DNA from: Chitinophagaceae bacterium
GTDB taxonomy: Bacteria > Bacteroidota > Bacteroidia > Chitinophagales > Chitinophagaceae
Length of the DNA stretch: 64,000 nt
Direction of reading: 5' to 3'
Assembly (NCBI GenBank): GCA_016721725.1
Contig: JADKHN010000001.1
Span: 620,001-684,000, forward strand
The notes beneath the pieces were generated by a model, which was given only the letters and a program-made list of their open reading frames with translations, was not told the DNA's origin and made no database searches. The position numbers and the translations under genes were made by a program. The stretch's first letter is position 1; each line of letters opens with the position of its first letter. This document shows positions 18,273 to 25,995 of the stretch, one piece after another.

Positions 18273-18431
18273 GAGTAAAAAGACTTTGCGTGATGGGGTA
18301 TTCAGTGGAATAAAAGTAAAGCTTTTTTATTCGGGGCTTGTCTAGGACGCGGTATAGAAAATCACTTTGCCTTTCCTGCATTTTGATCAATTGGTCAGGG
18401 TATTCGGTCCCGGACTCTATTTCAAGGTCAT

Positions 18432-19546
18432 TTAAGGCTCGTGTTTATATTCCGAATAAGTAATGAATTTTTTCCCGTCGTAAAGGTAGAGACCTGTTTC
18501 TCTCGTACCTACCCAAATGTTTCCACTGGTATCTTCTAAAATCGACCAAATACTGTTATTGAGCAGTCCGTCTTTTGCTGTAAAAACAGTGAAAGATCTG
18601 CCATCGTAACGGCTAAGTCCGGCACCCGCATCGCCACCAAACCAAAGGTTTCCCTTTTTGTCTTCTATGATCCGGGTAACACCACCGGGTAAGCCATCGC
18701 TTTTTGTAAAAGGTGTAAATGAGTTGCCATCATACCGGTAAGCGCCACCCCAATTACTGAACCAAATATTCCCGTTCTTGTCTTGCAATTGAGGAAATGC
18801 CCAATTATGCGGTTTTGGCTTTGGCCCATCCTGAAATAATTCCTTCAGTTTAAGGTTTGTTACAGATTTCCCATCGTAACGAAATACACCCTCGGTACCC
18901 CGTCCGCCAAACCAAATGTTACCTGCTTTATCTTCTAAAATACGTTCCGCGTTATTGTTACTACTCAAAAAACCACCTGCCGCCTTATCAATGATAAACG
19001 GAGTAAAAGTTTTGCCATCGTAGACATAAACACCATCTATTGTTGAGAACCAGATCTTTCGGCTTTTTGCCTGCAGGATACTGAATACCCAATGCGAATT
19101 GCGATAGTATTCATTCTTGTTGGGAGGCAGGTTTTCCGGCAAAGGGATCCTGATCTCAGCAAATAGCTTACCCCCTGTGCTGAGCGAAGTTGAAGGGTCA
19201 TAAAGACAAAGTCCCGAATCAGTACCGATCCAGATCTTACCTTCTTGATCTTCCAGCATACAAGAAATATTATTGCTATTCAGCCCATCGGCCATTAAAA
19301 ACCGGCTAAACGATTTCCCGTCATATTTATACAATCCATTTTCCGTGGTTCCGAACCAGAGGTTACCTGCTTTGTCCTGCAGGCTAGACTGAACATTGCC
19401 ATATCGGGGGTTGCCGATGGTTTTTATCAATTTCGGATGTTCCTTTTCTTCAGGAAGATCTTTTTAACTGGTCCGTTGCAGGCAGTGCCAAAAAGCAATA
19501 TTATGAGAAAAGTGAAAACCAGCGTTTGGGAGAAATATTTTTTCAT
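18432..19546 (-). pseudogene. Beta-propeller (two-component-regulator-propeller repeat) lipoprotein, frameshifted near its start
   Basis: The main frame (18432-19430) encodes seven or so repeats of the form GNIWFGT..G(L/V)YRYDGKSF, each about 40-45 residues, as in the sensor propellers of Bacteroidota. In the preceding frame, ATG 19546 begins a lipoprotein signal peptide (MKKYFSQTLVF..., lipobox FGTAC) that stops after ~37 codons. The two frames would join if the A5 run (19461-19465, T5 on + strand) had one more A, giving GPVKKDLPEEKEHP. Without it, the propeller has no export signal and no ATG. Either a real frameshift, a phase-variable tract or a sequencing error. It ends left of the cassette array, with no attC-like site at its 3' end. 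Confidence 0.7.
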
Positions 19547-19587
19547 TATTCAAATTGTCATTGAGGTTTTTTCTATTTTTTGTTTTG

Positions 19588-19712
19588 GGTGTCGCTCTGC
19601 AATGCCAATGCCCGAGAAGAATGGGTCTAGCCCCGAACCACTGCCTGGCGATGCACAACTACCGAAGTTACATTGTCAGGCTCCGCTTGCGCCAACCCCT
19701 TGTTAGCAGTCG
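19588..19712 (-). repeat. attC-like site 1, internally deleted (left end of array)
   Basis: From about 19620 the sequence matches the right half of the other sites (AGCCCCGAACCACTGCCTGG, TTACATTGTCAGGC, GCGCCAACCCCTTGTTAGC). Left of that only fragments (GGTGTCGC, AATGCC) remain, and the outer left arm is gone. The right arm GTTAGCAGTC pairs with TTGCTAAC at the right end of the same cassette (20423). Confidence 0.65.
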
Positions 19713-19715
19713 TTT

Positions 19716-20402
19716 TTATTCATCCTTTGTTTTAATTAGGAAATTATAGACTGGCATCTCTCTTGTTCCTTCATTTTTTGCTATCAGAAAACCGTCGGTC
19801 AGTGATTTTTTTCTTCTTTGTTCTGTCATTCTTACATCATCGTCAAATTGTAATTCTCCTGGTACTCCTAAAAGATATGTCCCGTCTTCTTTCCACATTT
19901 GAATATGAATATGTCCGGCAAAGTCCGATTGCGGATACCCATTTGGCCGAATTGTTATTATTCTAAACTTTCCATTAGAATTTGTCTTGCTATAACCAAA
20001 CAGACGGGAATGCCTATGATCGCCTTCGTTTTTCCTAATATGAACACCAGTATCTGAATACCAGCCTTTGTCAGAAGTATGATAAAAATAGACGAGAATA
20101 TTAGCTAACGGTTTTCCGGAACTATTTGTTACAGTACCATTCACTACAATTCTAATACCGGGTTCCGTGGTTGTAACAATTGTAATATCGTCTGTATTTG
20201 CATTTTTCTTTATTACATCTCTAAAGGGAGTTAGCGAATGCAAATAAATTAATTTACTATCGCTTAATACATCAGAAATTGTTTTTCTGCTACTATTTAA
20301 ATCTTTGTCAACAGTTGAAATTACCAATGCGGTGTCCTGACTATGTGATAGTAAAGTCTGTAAGCAAAAAACAAATAATGTGATTATTCTTTTTAAAGTC
20401 AT
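19716..20402 (-). CDS. Exported intradiol-dioxygenase-fold protein (cassette gene)
   Basis: A 228-residue protein with a signal peptide (cleavage near LLSHSQD). Residues ~75-215 show the intradiol ring-cleavage dioxygenase beta-sandwich: GTVTNSSGKPLANILVYFYH, TNSNGKFRIITIRPNGYP, and the metal-binding HIHIQMW. The N-terminal ~70 residues are a poor match. Secreted, small members may not be true catechol dioxygenases. It fills one cassette: stop 4 nt from one attC-like site, start 20 nt from the next. Confidence 0.7.
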   Translation of the reverse strand: MTLKRIITLFVFCLQTLLSHSQDTALVISTVDKDLNSSRKTISDVLSDSKLIYLHSLTPFRDVIKKNANTDDITIVTTTEPGIRIVVNGTVTNSSGKPLANILVYFYHTSDKGWYSDTGVHIRKNEGDHRHSRLFGYSKTNSNGKFRIITIRPNGYPQSDFAGHIHIQMWKEDGTYLLGVPGELQFDDDVRMTEQRRKKSLTDGFLIAKNEGTREMPVYNFLIKTKDE

Positions 20403-20421
20403 TTTAATGGTCGTTTAAAAT

Positions 20422-20639
20422 GGTTGCTAACGCCAAGGGCTTGGCGGCCGGTGTGGAATTAGTATTCCGTCCGCCCACAGCCGCTGCTGATTGAAAAACT
20501 GAAGTTGAAGTTAAGAACTAAAGCTCAATCCCGATAGCTATCGGGAGTTTGTCCAGCCCGAACCACAGCCAGGATTTGCAATTAGTCGATGTTTGTTTGT
20601 CAAGCCACACTTACACAAAACCCAATGTTGGCTGCTGTA
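20422..20639 (-). repeat. attC-like site 2 (mosaic)
   Basis: Left arm TTGCTAACGCCAAGGGCTTGGCG is of the common type. The right half differs (TTACACAAAACCCAATGTTGGCTGCTG), and the middle contains CCCGATAGCTATCGGG (20530-20545), a palindrome also found near 37971 and 38010. The shared core GGAATTAGTATTCCGTC is present. It seems to be a hybrid of two site types. Confidence 0.7.
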
Positions 20640-20642
20640 TTG

Positions 20643-21170
20643 TTAATTTTTGTTTTCCTTTAATTCCTTTTTGCAATTGTCGAAATAATATTTTGAAGAG
20701 TCGCCATTTGAGTATTGGGTAAATATTATTATGCAGGAATCTGTCTGTATACTTGCAGGCGAGACACTAATTTCTTTTTTAAAAAGTCCGGCAAACTTAG
20801 TTTTGTAAAGGATATAGTTATTGTAATTTGGCCCAGCCCAATCTTGTCCCGTTTCACTTTCTATTCTAAAGTTTTTCCCCGTCCATTGATGATATGAACT
20901 TGAATGTCCAGAATAATTAATAAGTGTCGCTGAAAATGTCAACGCTATAAATAGCATCAATGAGATTATCATTACAATAGTCAATCCAACCGCAAAAGGC
21001 CTTGGCAAATTGCTTAAAAAAATAATGATTGCAACTAGGATAAAAATTGTCAAATATAACTTCACTAATATGTTCAAGAAGGAATGAGTTAAGGAATAAT
21101 CTGTTACTCTACAATAAACTTCAATAATTAGAAAGAATACAAAAAAACAAATTCCAATTTTTTTAAGCAT
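20643..21170 (-). CDS. Three-helix membrane protein (cassette gene)
   Basis: A 175-residue protein with three membrane segments in residues ~1-90 (IGICFFVFFLIIEVYC, LYLTIFILVAIIIFL, VGLTIVMIISLMLFIAL) and a C-terminal extracytoplasmic domain (~95-175) with polar, aromatic strands. No family recognised. The TAA stop is 4 nt from the neighbouring attC-like site and the start 14 nt from the next. The cassette-specific end arms GTTGGCTGCTGT and ATAGCAGCCAAC flank it. Confidence 0.65.
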   Translation of the reverse strand: MLKKIGICFFVFFLIIEVYCRVTDYSLTHSFLNILVKLYLTIFILVAIIIFLSNLPRPFAVGLTIVMIISLMLFIALTFSATLINYSGHSSSYHQWTGKNFRIESETGQDWAGPNYNNYILYKTKFAGLFKKEISVSPASIQTDSCIIIFTQYSNGDSSKYYFDNCKKELKENKN

Positions 21171-21183
21171 ATCAAAAGTTAAG

Positions 21184-21390
21184 GGTTATAGCAGCCAACG
21201 AGCGAGGCTTTGTGCAGTTGGGGACATAGTAGTACGTCCGCCTGGCTGGTGTCGCCCGTAGAACCGGTTATTTGAAGTTACGAAAATGCTGTTGAAGAAA
21301 CGGTCAGGCCCCGAACCACTGCCGATAACCGCACAATGTTGAAGTAATCTTGTCAGACCCCAATTTTGCAAATGCCAATGTTAGCTGTGG
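21184..21390 (-). repeat. attC-like site 3
   Basis: Left arm ATAGCAGCCAACGAGCGAGGC, right arm TTGCAAATGCCAATGTTAGCTG, central TGGTGTCGCCCGTAGAA and TTATTTGAAGTTACGAAAA as in its relatives. The outer right arm pairs with the outer left arm of site 4 across the ParDE genes. Confidence 0.8.
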
Positions 21391-21394
21391 TTTT

Positions 21395-21694
21395 TTACTC
21401 TTGAATTCTGTTTTTAAGGTCCATCCTGCTATGCAATATTCTGGCGACTTCGATTCTGCTATTTTTTAGCTTTCTGTAGAAAATAATATGTTGTCCAGAT
21501 CGAAACCCAAAAATTTCATCGCTTATCTCAGGATAGTGTTTTCCAGAAATTTTTGTATCTGCTAAATCTTGACATGAATCAAGGAGCATCATATAATACT
21601 TATCCGCTTGGGATTCGGACCAAACCTCAAAAGTATAGTCCCAAATCTTTGATAAGTCATCGACAGCCTTATTTGTGAGAGTATAACTTGCCAT
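21395..21694 (-). CDS. parE: ParE-type toxin of the RelE/ParE superfamily (cassette gene)
   Basis: A 99-residue protein (YTLTNKAVDDLSKIWDYTFE start, FGFRSGQHIIFYRKL and VARILHSRMDL end) typical of ParE. ParE toxins poison DNA gyrase; other superfamily members cut mRNA, and sequence alone cannot decide. It overlaps the upstream ParD gene by 26 bp, the usual antitoxin-first order, so the pair is one operon. Stop is 5 nt from attC-like site 3. Toxin-antitoxin pairs commonly stabilise large cassette arrays. Confidence 0.85.
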   Translation of the reverse strand: MASYTLTNKAVDDLSKIWDYTFEVWSESQADKYYMMLLDSCQDLADTKISGKHYPEISDEIFGFRSGQHIIFYRKLKNSRIEVARILHSRMDLKNRIQE

Positions 21695-21938
21695 TCAACT
21701 TTTTTGCCGATTTAAGCTTTTCAAGATGCTTTTTTGGGTTGAAATTTTTGGCTATCCCGCTTGTGAAACCGTCATCAATTGCTTTCTTTAATGATGCAAT
21801 CTTAGTTTCCTCTTCCTCTAACAAGCGAAGTCCAGCTCGAATAACTTCACTGGCGTTTTTGAATCTGCCAGTTGACACCCTGTTATCGACAAAGTCTTCA
21901 AAATGGTCACCTAATGATATAGATGTATTACGACCCAT
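21669..21938 (-). CDS. parD: ParD-type antitoxin (cassette gene)
   Basis: An 89-residue protein. The N-terminal ribbon-helix-helix (NTSISLGDHFEDFVDNRVST, then NASEVIRAGLRLLEEEE) binds the promoter and represses the operon; the basic C-terminal tail wraps the toxin. ATG at 21938 is 69 bp from the attC-like site, the longest leader in the array, leaving room for its own promoter and operator; TTTGGTAATTTTCCAAA at 21967 is a candidate palindrome. Confidence 0.85.
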   Translation of the reverse strand: MGRNTSISLGDHFEDFVDNRVSTGRFKNASEVIRAGLRLLEEEETKIASLKKAIDDGFTSGIAKNFNPKKHLEKLKSAKKLNGKLYSHK

Positions 21939-22006
21939 GGTACAAGTTTATTTAAAGTTACCAATTTTTGGTAATTTTCCAAATATTTGGATAGGGTTCC
22001 TAAAAA

Positions 22007-22212
22007 ATCACAGGTAACGAGCAGGGCTTTGTGCAGGTGTGGCATTAGAATTCCGTCAGCCTGGCTGGTGACGCCCTTAGAATGTGTTATTTGAAGTTAC
22101 GAAAATACTGTTGAATTACCGGTCCAGCCCCGAGCCACTGCCGATAACTGCAGAAAGCTGAAGTTAGCTTGTCAGGCCCCAATTTTGCAAATGCCAATGT
22201 TGTGTGCAGTGC
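22007..22212 (-). repeat. attC-like site 4
   Basis: Left arm TCACAGGTAACGAGCAGGGC and right arm TTTGCAAATGCCAATGTTG, with core GGCATTAGAATTCCGTC and the shared central blocks. The left outer arm pairs with the right outer arm of site 3 (GTTAGCTGTGG). Confidence 0.8.
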
Positions 22213-22233
22213 AATTTTACATATATTTACACT

Positions 22234-22431
22234 ATGAAAGCTTTAGTTATTACTCCAAAAAATGAGAATGAATTCAAATTCCTCGCTGACCTACTTAAAA
22301 AGCTGGGTATTGGCTCCTCTTCCCTTTCAAAAGAGGAATTAGAAGATATTGGAATGTCCAAAATGCTACGCGATGTTGATAGATCTAAAAAAGCATCCAG
22401 GTCAGAAGTTATGAAAAAATTAACCGCCTGA
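22234..22431 (+). CDS. Antitoxin-like small protein (cassette gene)
   Basis: A 65-residue protein, MKALVITPKNENEFKFLADL, rich in Lys/Glu, of the kind paired with RelE-type toxins. Start at 22234 is preferred over 22204, which lies inside the repeat. Its stop overlaps the ATG (22431) of the next gene. The pair runs opposite to the rest of the array, as self-promoted toxin-antitoxin cassettes often do; TATATTTA at 22220 is a near match to the -7 element. Confidence 0.7.
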   Translation: MKALVITPKNENEFKFLADLLKKLGIGSSSLSKEELEDIGMSKMLRDVDRSKKASRSEVMKKLTA

Positions 22432-22698
22432 TGAAAGTAGAATTTTTAAAGAAATTCTAAAAAAGACCTCGATAGTTTGGATTCTAAATCTATCAAGAAC
22501 TCATTAATTAGTCTCATAGAATTAATGGAAAAAACTGACTCTCTCGAACGTATTCCTAATACTAAAAAATTAAAAGGTCATAAATCTGCTTATAGAGCCC
22601 GAATCGGAGATTATCGTTTAGGCTTTTTTTTCGAGAATTCAACCCTTACTTTAGCTCGTTTTGTCCATAGAAAAGACATTTATAAGCTTTTTCCTTAA
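22431..22698 (+). pseudogene. RelE-superfamily toxin, frameshifted (cassette gene)
   Basis: ATG 22431 starts MKVEFLKKF and stops at once. One base beyond, the frame reads KKDLDSLDSKSIKNSL ... YRARIGDYRLGFFF ... FVHRKDIYKLFP, a complete RelE-like toxin. A single extra T at 22458, before an A6 run, explains it: removing it gives 88 continuous codons. The toxin is therefore probably inactive unless frameshifting or a TTG restart at 22477 rescues part of it. The antitoxin is intact. Confidence 0.75.
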
Positions 22699-22713
22699 AA
22701 AGAGGTTACGACT

Positions 22714-22803
22714 AGCATTGCACACAACGGACAGGGCTTGCCGTAGTACGGGAATTAGTATTCCGTCAGCCCGTATTTTGGCAAACCCCCTGTTGTACGT
22801 TCG
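22714..22803 (-). repeat. attC-like site 5 (short, 90 bp)
   Basis: Outer arms TTGCACACAAC and GTTGTACG. Inner arms GGGCTTGCC / GGCAAACCC enclose TACGGG ... CCCGTA around the core GAATTAGTATTCCGTC. This is the size and two-box hairpin form of ordinary attC sites, and it shares the core with the 205-bp sites, which appear to be enlarged at the loop. Confidence 0.8.
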
Positions 22804-22858
22804 CCCTTTCTCCTCAGTCATCTATAATGTGGGTCTGTGTCCAACCGTAGAGTGTCGC

Positions 22859-22935
22859 CTGTGCGTTGGCACAAGGCAGGCTCTTTTGCAAGGTTAGCTT
22901 TTGTGTGTCGGCTTTGTGTGCCTTGCAAATGTGCC
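22859..22935. repeat. Direct repeat flanking the defence locus (left copy)
   Basis: CTGTGCGTTGGCA, then CTTTTGCAAGGTTAGCTTTT and GGCTTTGTGTGCCTTGCAAA. It recurs in the same orientation at 29815. The TTGCAAGG/CCTTGCAA arms make it a stem-loop. Confidence 0.7.
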
Positions 22936-22981
22936 TGACTTGGTGCGTAGGATATTTGTGGATAAACTTTTCACTAAATTT

Positions 22982-23025
22982 TTTGGTATTCAGTTTTGTT
23001 TTCTATTTTTGTCAAAATATGACAA
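22982..23025 (+). promoter_or_regulatory. Promoter and operator of the controller gene
   Basis: TTTG (22982-22985) and TATTTTTG (23004-23011) are 18 bp apart and fit the Bacteroidota -33/-7 consensus, placing the start of transcription near 23018. A perfect inverted repeat TTGTCA-N5-TGACAA covers 23009-23025, right over that start and 17 bp before the ATG. It is the natural autoregulatory site for the XRE protein encoded next. Confidence 0.6.
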
Positions 23026-23041
23026 GTCTTAAAATTCCCAA

Positions 23042-23368
23042 ATGAATAGTCCAAAGTCAGAATTAGGGCAATACCTTAGAGAGTTAAGAAAGGAAAGACA
23101 GGAAACACTTCATCAGGTGTCAAAAGGAACAGATATTGATTCTCCCATGCTCAGTAAAATTGAAAGGGGGGAAAGATTAGCTACAAATGACCAGTTAAAA
23201 CGACTTGCCGCTTTTTACAAAGTGTCCGAGGCAAGTTTAAAAGTAAAACACACTGCTGAAAAAATTTTGAAAGAGTATGGTGTCAACGAAACTACTTACG
23301 ATGCTATTCAGCTTGTCAATGAACAAATAGCACCTTATATCACAAAGTCAAAAGGGAAGAAATTGTGA
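23042..23368 (+). CDS. XRE-family controller protein of the defence locus
   Basis: A 108-residue protein. Residues ~7-65 form a Cro/C1-type helix-turn-helix (LGQYLRELRKERQETLHQVS, PMLSKIERGERL). The remainder may mediate dimer formation. Like C proteins of restriction-modification systems it comes first in the operon and overlaps the next gene by 4 nt. It probably represses or times expression through the palindrome at 23009. Confidence 0.8.
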   Translation: MNSPKSELGQYLRELRKERQETLHQVSKGTDIDSPMLSKIERGERLATNDQLKRLAAFYKVSEASLKVKHTAEKILKEYGVNETTYDAIQLVNEQIAPYITKSKGKKL

Positions 23369-25995
23369 AACAGAAAATTAAAAATCTTATTGCATATTTT
23401 ATTGGAAGTTTAAGTCCGTTGGAAAAGAAAATTCCTGTGCAGGATTTGAGCATCTTTTTTTCTATCATGATTGCAACTTTCACTTTAAGAAAGAAGCAAA
23501 ATAAAACTGACAAAATTGAGGTTTCTTTTTCTGATTATTATTCTGAATTCAAAACAGAAATTCACCTTGTCAAACAAAGATTTCCTGCGTTGATTAAGAT
23601 TTTTCTTTCAACTGAATCTCAACTCAAAACTGAATTACTTTCTTATGTCTTTGAGAAATTGAAAATTGTTTTTGAAAAAACCGATGATGATGTTGACGAT
23701 ATTATTTCATGGTCGTATCAGTTTTTGAAAAAGGATTTAGAAAAATCGGCTTTCAAGAGAATCGGAAAAGGCAATGCAAAAATTGAGGATTCAGATTTGC
23801 TTTTCACCACTCAGTTTTTTACTGATAAATACATGGTGAAATATTTAGTCAATGAATCTTTGTCGGGCTTTGACAAAACGAATATTCAAAATGTAGTTGT
23901 CATTGATTCCGCTTCTGGTGGTGGCAACTTCTTGAATTATTCTTTTGAACACCTTTACAATATTTACAAAAAATCAAATCCGCATTGGGCTAACCAAAAA
24001 ATTGTTGATACAATTTTGAATAATTCAATTGTCGGCTATGATTTGGATTCAAACCTTTCTAAAATTGCTTCTCTGTCTTTATTTGTGAAAGCTTGTGACT
24101 ATGCAGTTCCGAGCAAATCAATCCCGATTAAAATTTTTGGTGGAATTGCAAATGATAAATTGGGTTTCTTAAATCCCTACGTTGCCTCAAACTCAATTGG
24201 TAGAGCAACTTTCAAAACTCAATTAGAGAAACTGAATAAAGAGAAAAAAATAAAAGTGTTTGTAACCAATCCTCCATTCATGGGCAAACGGGATATGGAC
24301 ACTTCGCTGAAAAATTATTTGCTTGCAAACTATCCCGAAAGCAAAGGTGATTTGTGTGTGTCATTCATTCAACGAACTATTCAGTTGATGAATGAGAAAG
24401 ATGTGTTGGGTGTTGTGTCACAAAATAACTGGATGTATTTGTCCTCACTCAAAGATTTTAGAAAAATATTTTTAGCAAAGCAAACATTAAAAGAGTGCAT
24501 TGATTTGGGCAGCAATGCTTTTGAAGATATTAACGGGGAGAAAACAAATGTTGCATTGTGTATTATCGGAAACTCTGAAATAAAAACTTCACGGTTCTAC
24601 AATTTGAAATTCAAAAACCTTTCTGAGAAAAAAAGGTTGGTATCGCAAAAAAATATTACTGCTGAACTGACCTTTGAGCTAAACCAAAATCAGTTTTTGA
24701 AAAACAGTCATCTCGAATTCAATTATCAATTGGAACATCGGTTTGATAATATTCAAGGGCTTCAACTTTACTCTGAGTTTGCAAATCCAATGCAAGGAAC
24801 TTCAACGGGAAATAATACAGAGTTTGTAAAATTTGCTTGGGAAGTAAACGGAAGTCCTGACTGGAAATTAGTTAGCAAAGGTGGCGGTTTCAGCAAGTGG
24901 GCTGGCTTGAATTATTACAAAGTGCATTGGGGAAAGAACGCTGAAATAATAAAAGCAAATAAGGGAAGTGCATTAAGAAACATTGATAAGATTCCTACAA
25001 CTCAACTTGTTTATAGCGATACAGGAACTTTGGGTTTGAATGTTAGAGTGCTGAAAGAGAATCAAGTTTTCATTGCATCAGGTCCAGGTATTCAAGTTTT
25101 GAAAGGAGATAAGTATGCCCACCTTGCCTTCTTGAATTCAAAGATTGCAACTTTTCTGTTGAAACTTATCAATCCAAAATTTACGATTAGTGCAGGTTAC
25201 ATTTCAAAAATCCCTGTTGCACAAAATATTTTGGATTCAAAATTTATTGCTGAGAAAAGCAAAGAATGCTTGGAATTAAAAGAGAAATATTTGCAAAATA
25301 AATTGCCAAACTTTGAATTTGAACACATCAATTATTCAGCAATCAAAAATCTTGATTCCTTTCTTGAAAAGTTAATCATTGAAGATATTGAAAGCGATTA
25401 TCAACGACTTTTCTTGGAATCAAAAATTGAACTTGAAATCAGGAAGCAATATAATTTCAATTCAAAAGAGTTGAACGAAGTGAAAAGTGTTGTTGGTGAA
25501 TCGCCTTTCTTCAACAAGAAAAAATATTTGAAAATCGATTCAGAGCAGTTGGATTTGCTTTTGTCTGCAAACATTGATTTGAATTGCTTGTCAACAAGCA
25601 GAGCAATCAATGGCTATTCAGTGGGCAGTGAAAGTGTGTTTGAAGATTTGTCTTACAAACTTGATGTAAACCCAAAACCGCTTTTTGATTTTATAAAAAC
25701 GAATGTTTCTGATTTCAAAATCACAAAGGCAAAATATTTCAATGACTTGTTGCACAAAATTATTTTGAATGAGTTGGGTGTAAGGCAAATTTCAATTTAC
25801 AAGTTTAAAATTTTTGATTTGTCAAAGTTGGTTGAATCCATGCGGTCAAAATATGGTTTCCTCAACGTTCAAACTGACTTGACTGAACGGATTATTTCAA
25901 TTCTTCAAACGCATCATAAGAGTAGCTTCTTCAACAAACCTTTGGTTTCTTATTTCAATAAATCTTTAACAGTCGGACAAGCTCACAATGGATAA
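23365..25995 (+). CDS. Large Eco57I-class N6-adenine DNA methyltransferase, subunit 1
   Basis: An 876-residue protein. The SAM-binding motif I is DSASGGGNF (181-189), and the catalytic motif IV is NPPF (302-305), the N6-adenine type. Residues 1-140 are helical without a visible PD-(D/E)xK nuclease. The C-terminal half (~450-876) resembles the TaqI-like specificity region (SKGGGFSKWAGLNYY, SAGYISKIPV). Starts with GTG, overlapping the controller stop, and overlaps the next methyltransferase by 8 nt. Composition is strongly AT-rich versus the core genes, consistent with transfer. It may modify host DNA, or act as part of a modification-based phage barrier. Confidence 0.85.
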   Translation: MKQKIKNLIAYFIGSLSPLEKKIPVQDLSIFFSIMIATFTLRKKQNKTDKIEVSFSDYYSEFKTEIHLVKQRFPALIKIFLSTESQLKTELLSYVFEKLKIVFEKTDDDVDDIISWSYQFLKKDLEKSAFKRIGKGNAKIEDSDLLFTTQFFTDKYMVKYLVNESLSGFDKTNIQNVVVIDSASGGGNFLNYSFEHLYNIYKKSNPHWANQKIVDTILNNSIVGYDLDSNLSKIASLSLFVKACDYAVPSKSIPIKIFGGIANDKLGFLNPYVASNSIGRATFKTQLEKLNKEKKIKVFVTNPPFMGKRDMDTSLKNYLLANYPESKGDLCVSFIQRTIQLMNEKDVLGVVSQNNWMYLSSLKDFRKIFLAKQTLKECIDLGSNAFEDINGEKTNVALCIIGNSEIKTSRFYNLKFKNLSEKKRLVSQKNITAELTFELNQNQFLKNSHLEFNYQLEHRFDNIQGLQLYSEFANPMQGTSTGNNTEFVKFAWEVNGSPDWKLVSKGGGFSKWAGLNYYKVHWGKNAEIIKANKGSALRNIDKIPTTQLVYSDTGTLGLNVRVLKENQVFIASGPGIQVLKGDKYAHLAFLNSKIATFLLKLINPKFTISAGYISKIPVAQNILDSKFIAEKSKECLELKEKYLQNKLPNFEFEHINYSAIKNLDSFLEKLIIEDIESDYQRLFLESKIELEIRKQYNFNSKELNEVKSVVGESPFFNKKKYLKIDSEQLDLLLSANIDLNCLSTSRAINGYSVGSESVFEDLSYKLDVNPKPLFDFIKTNVSDFKITKAKYFNDLLHKIILNELGVRQISIYKFKIFDLSKLVESMRSKYGFLNVQTDLTERIISILQTHHKSSFFNKPLVSYFNKSLTVGQAHNG

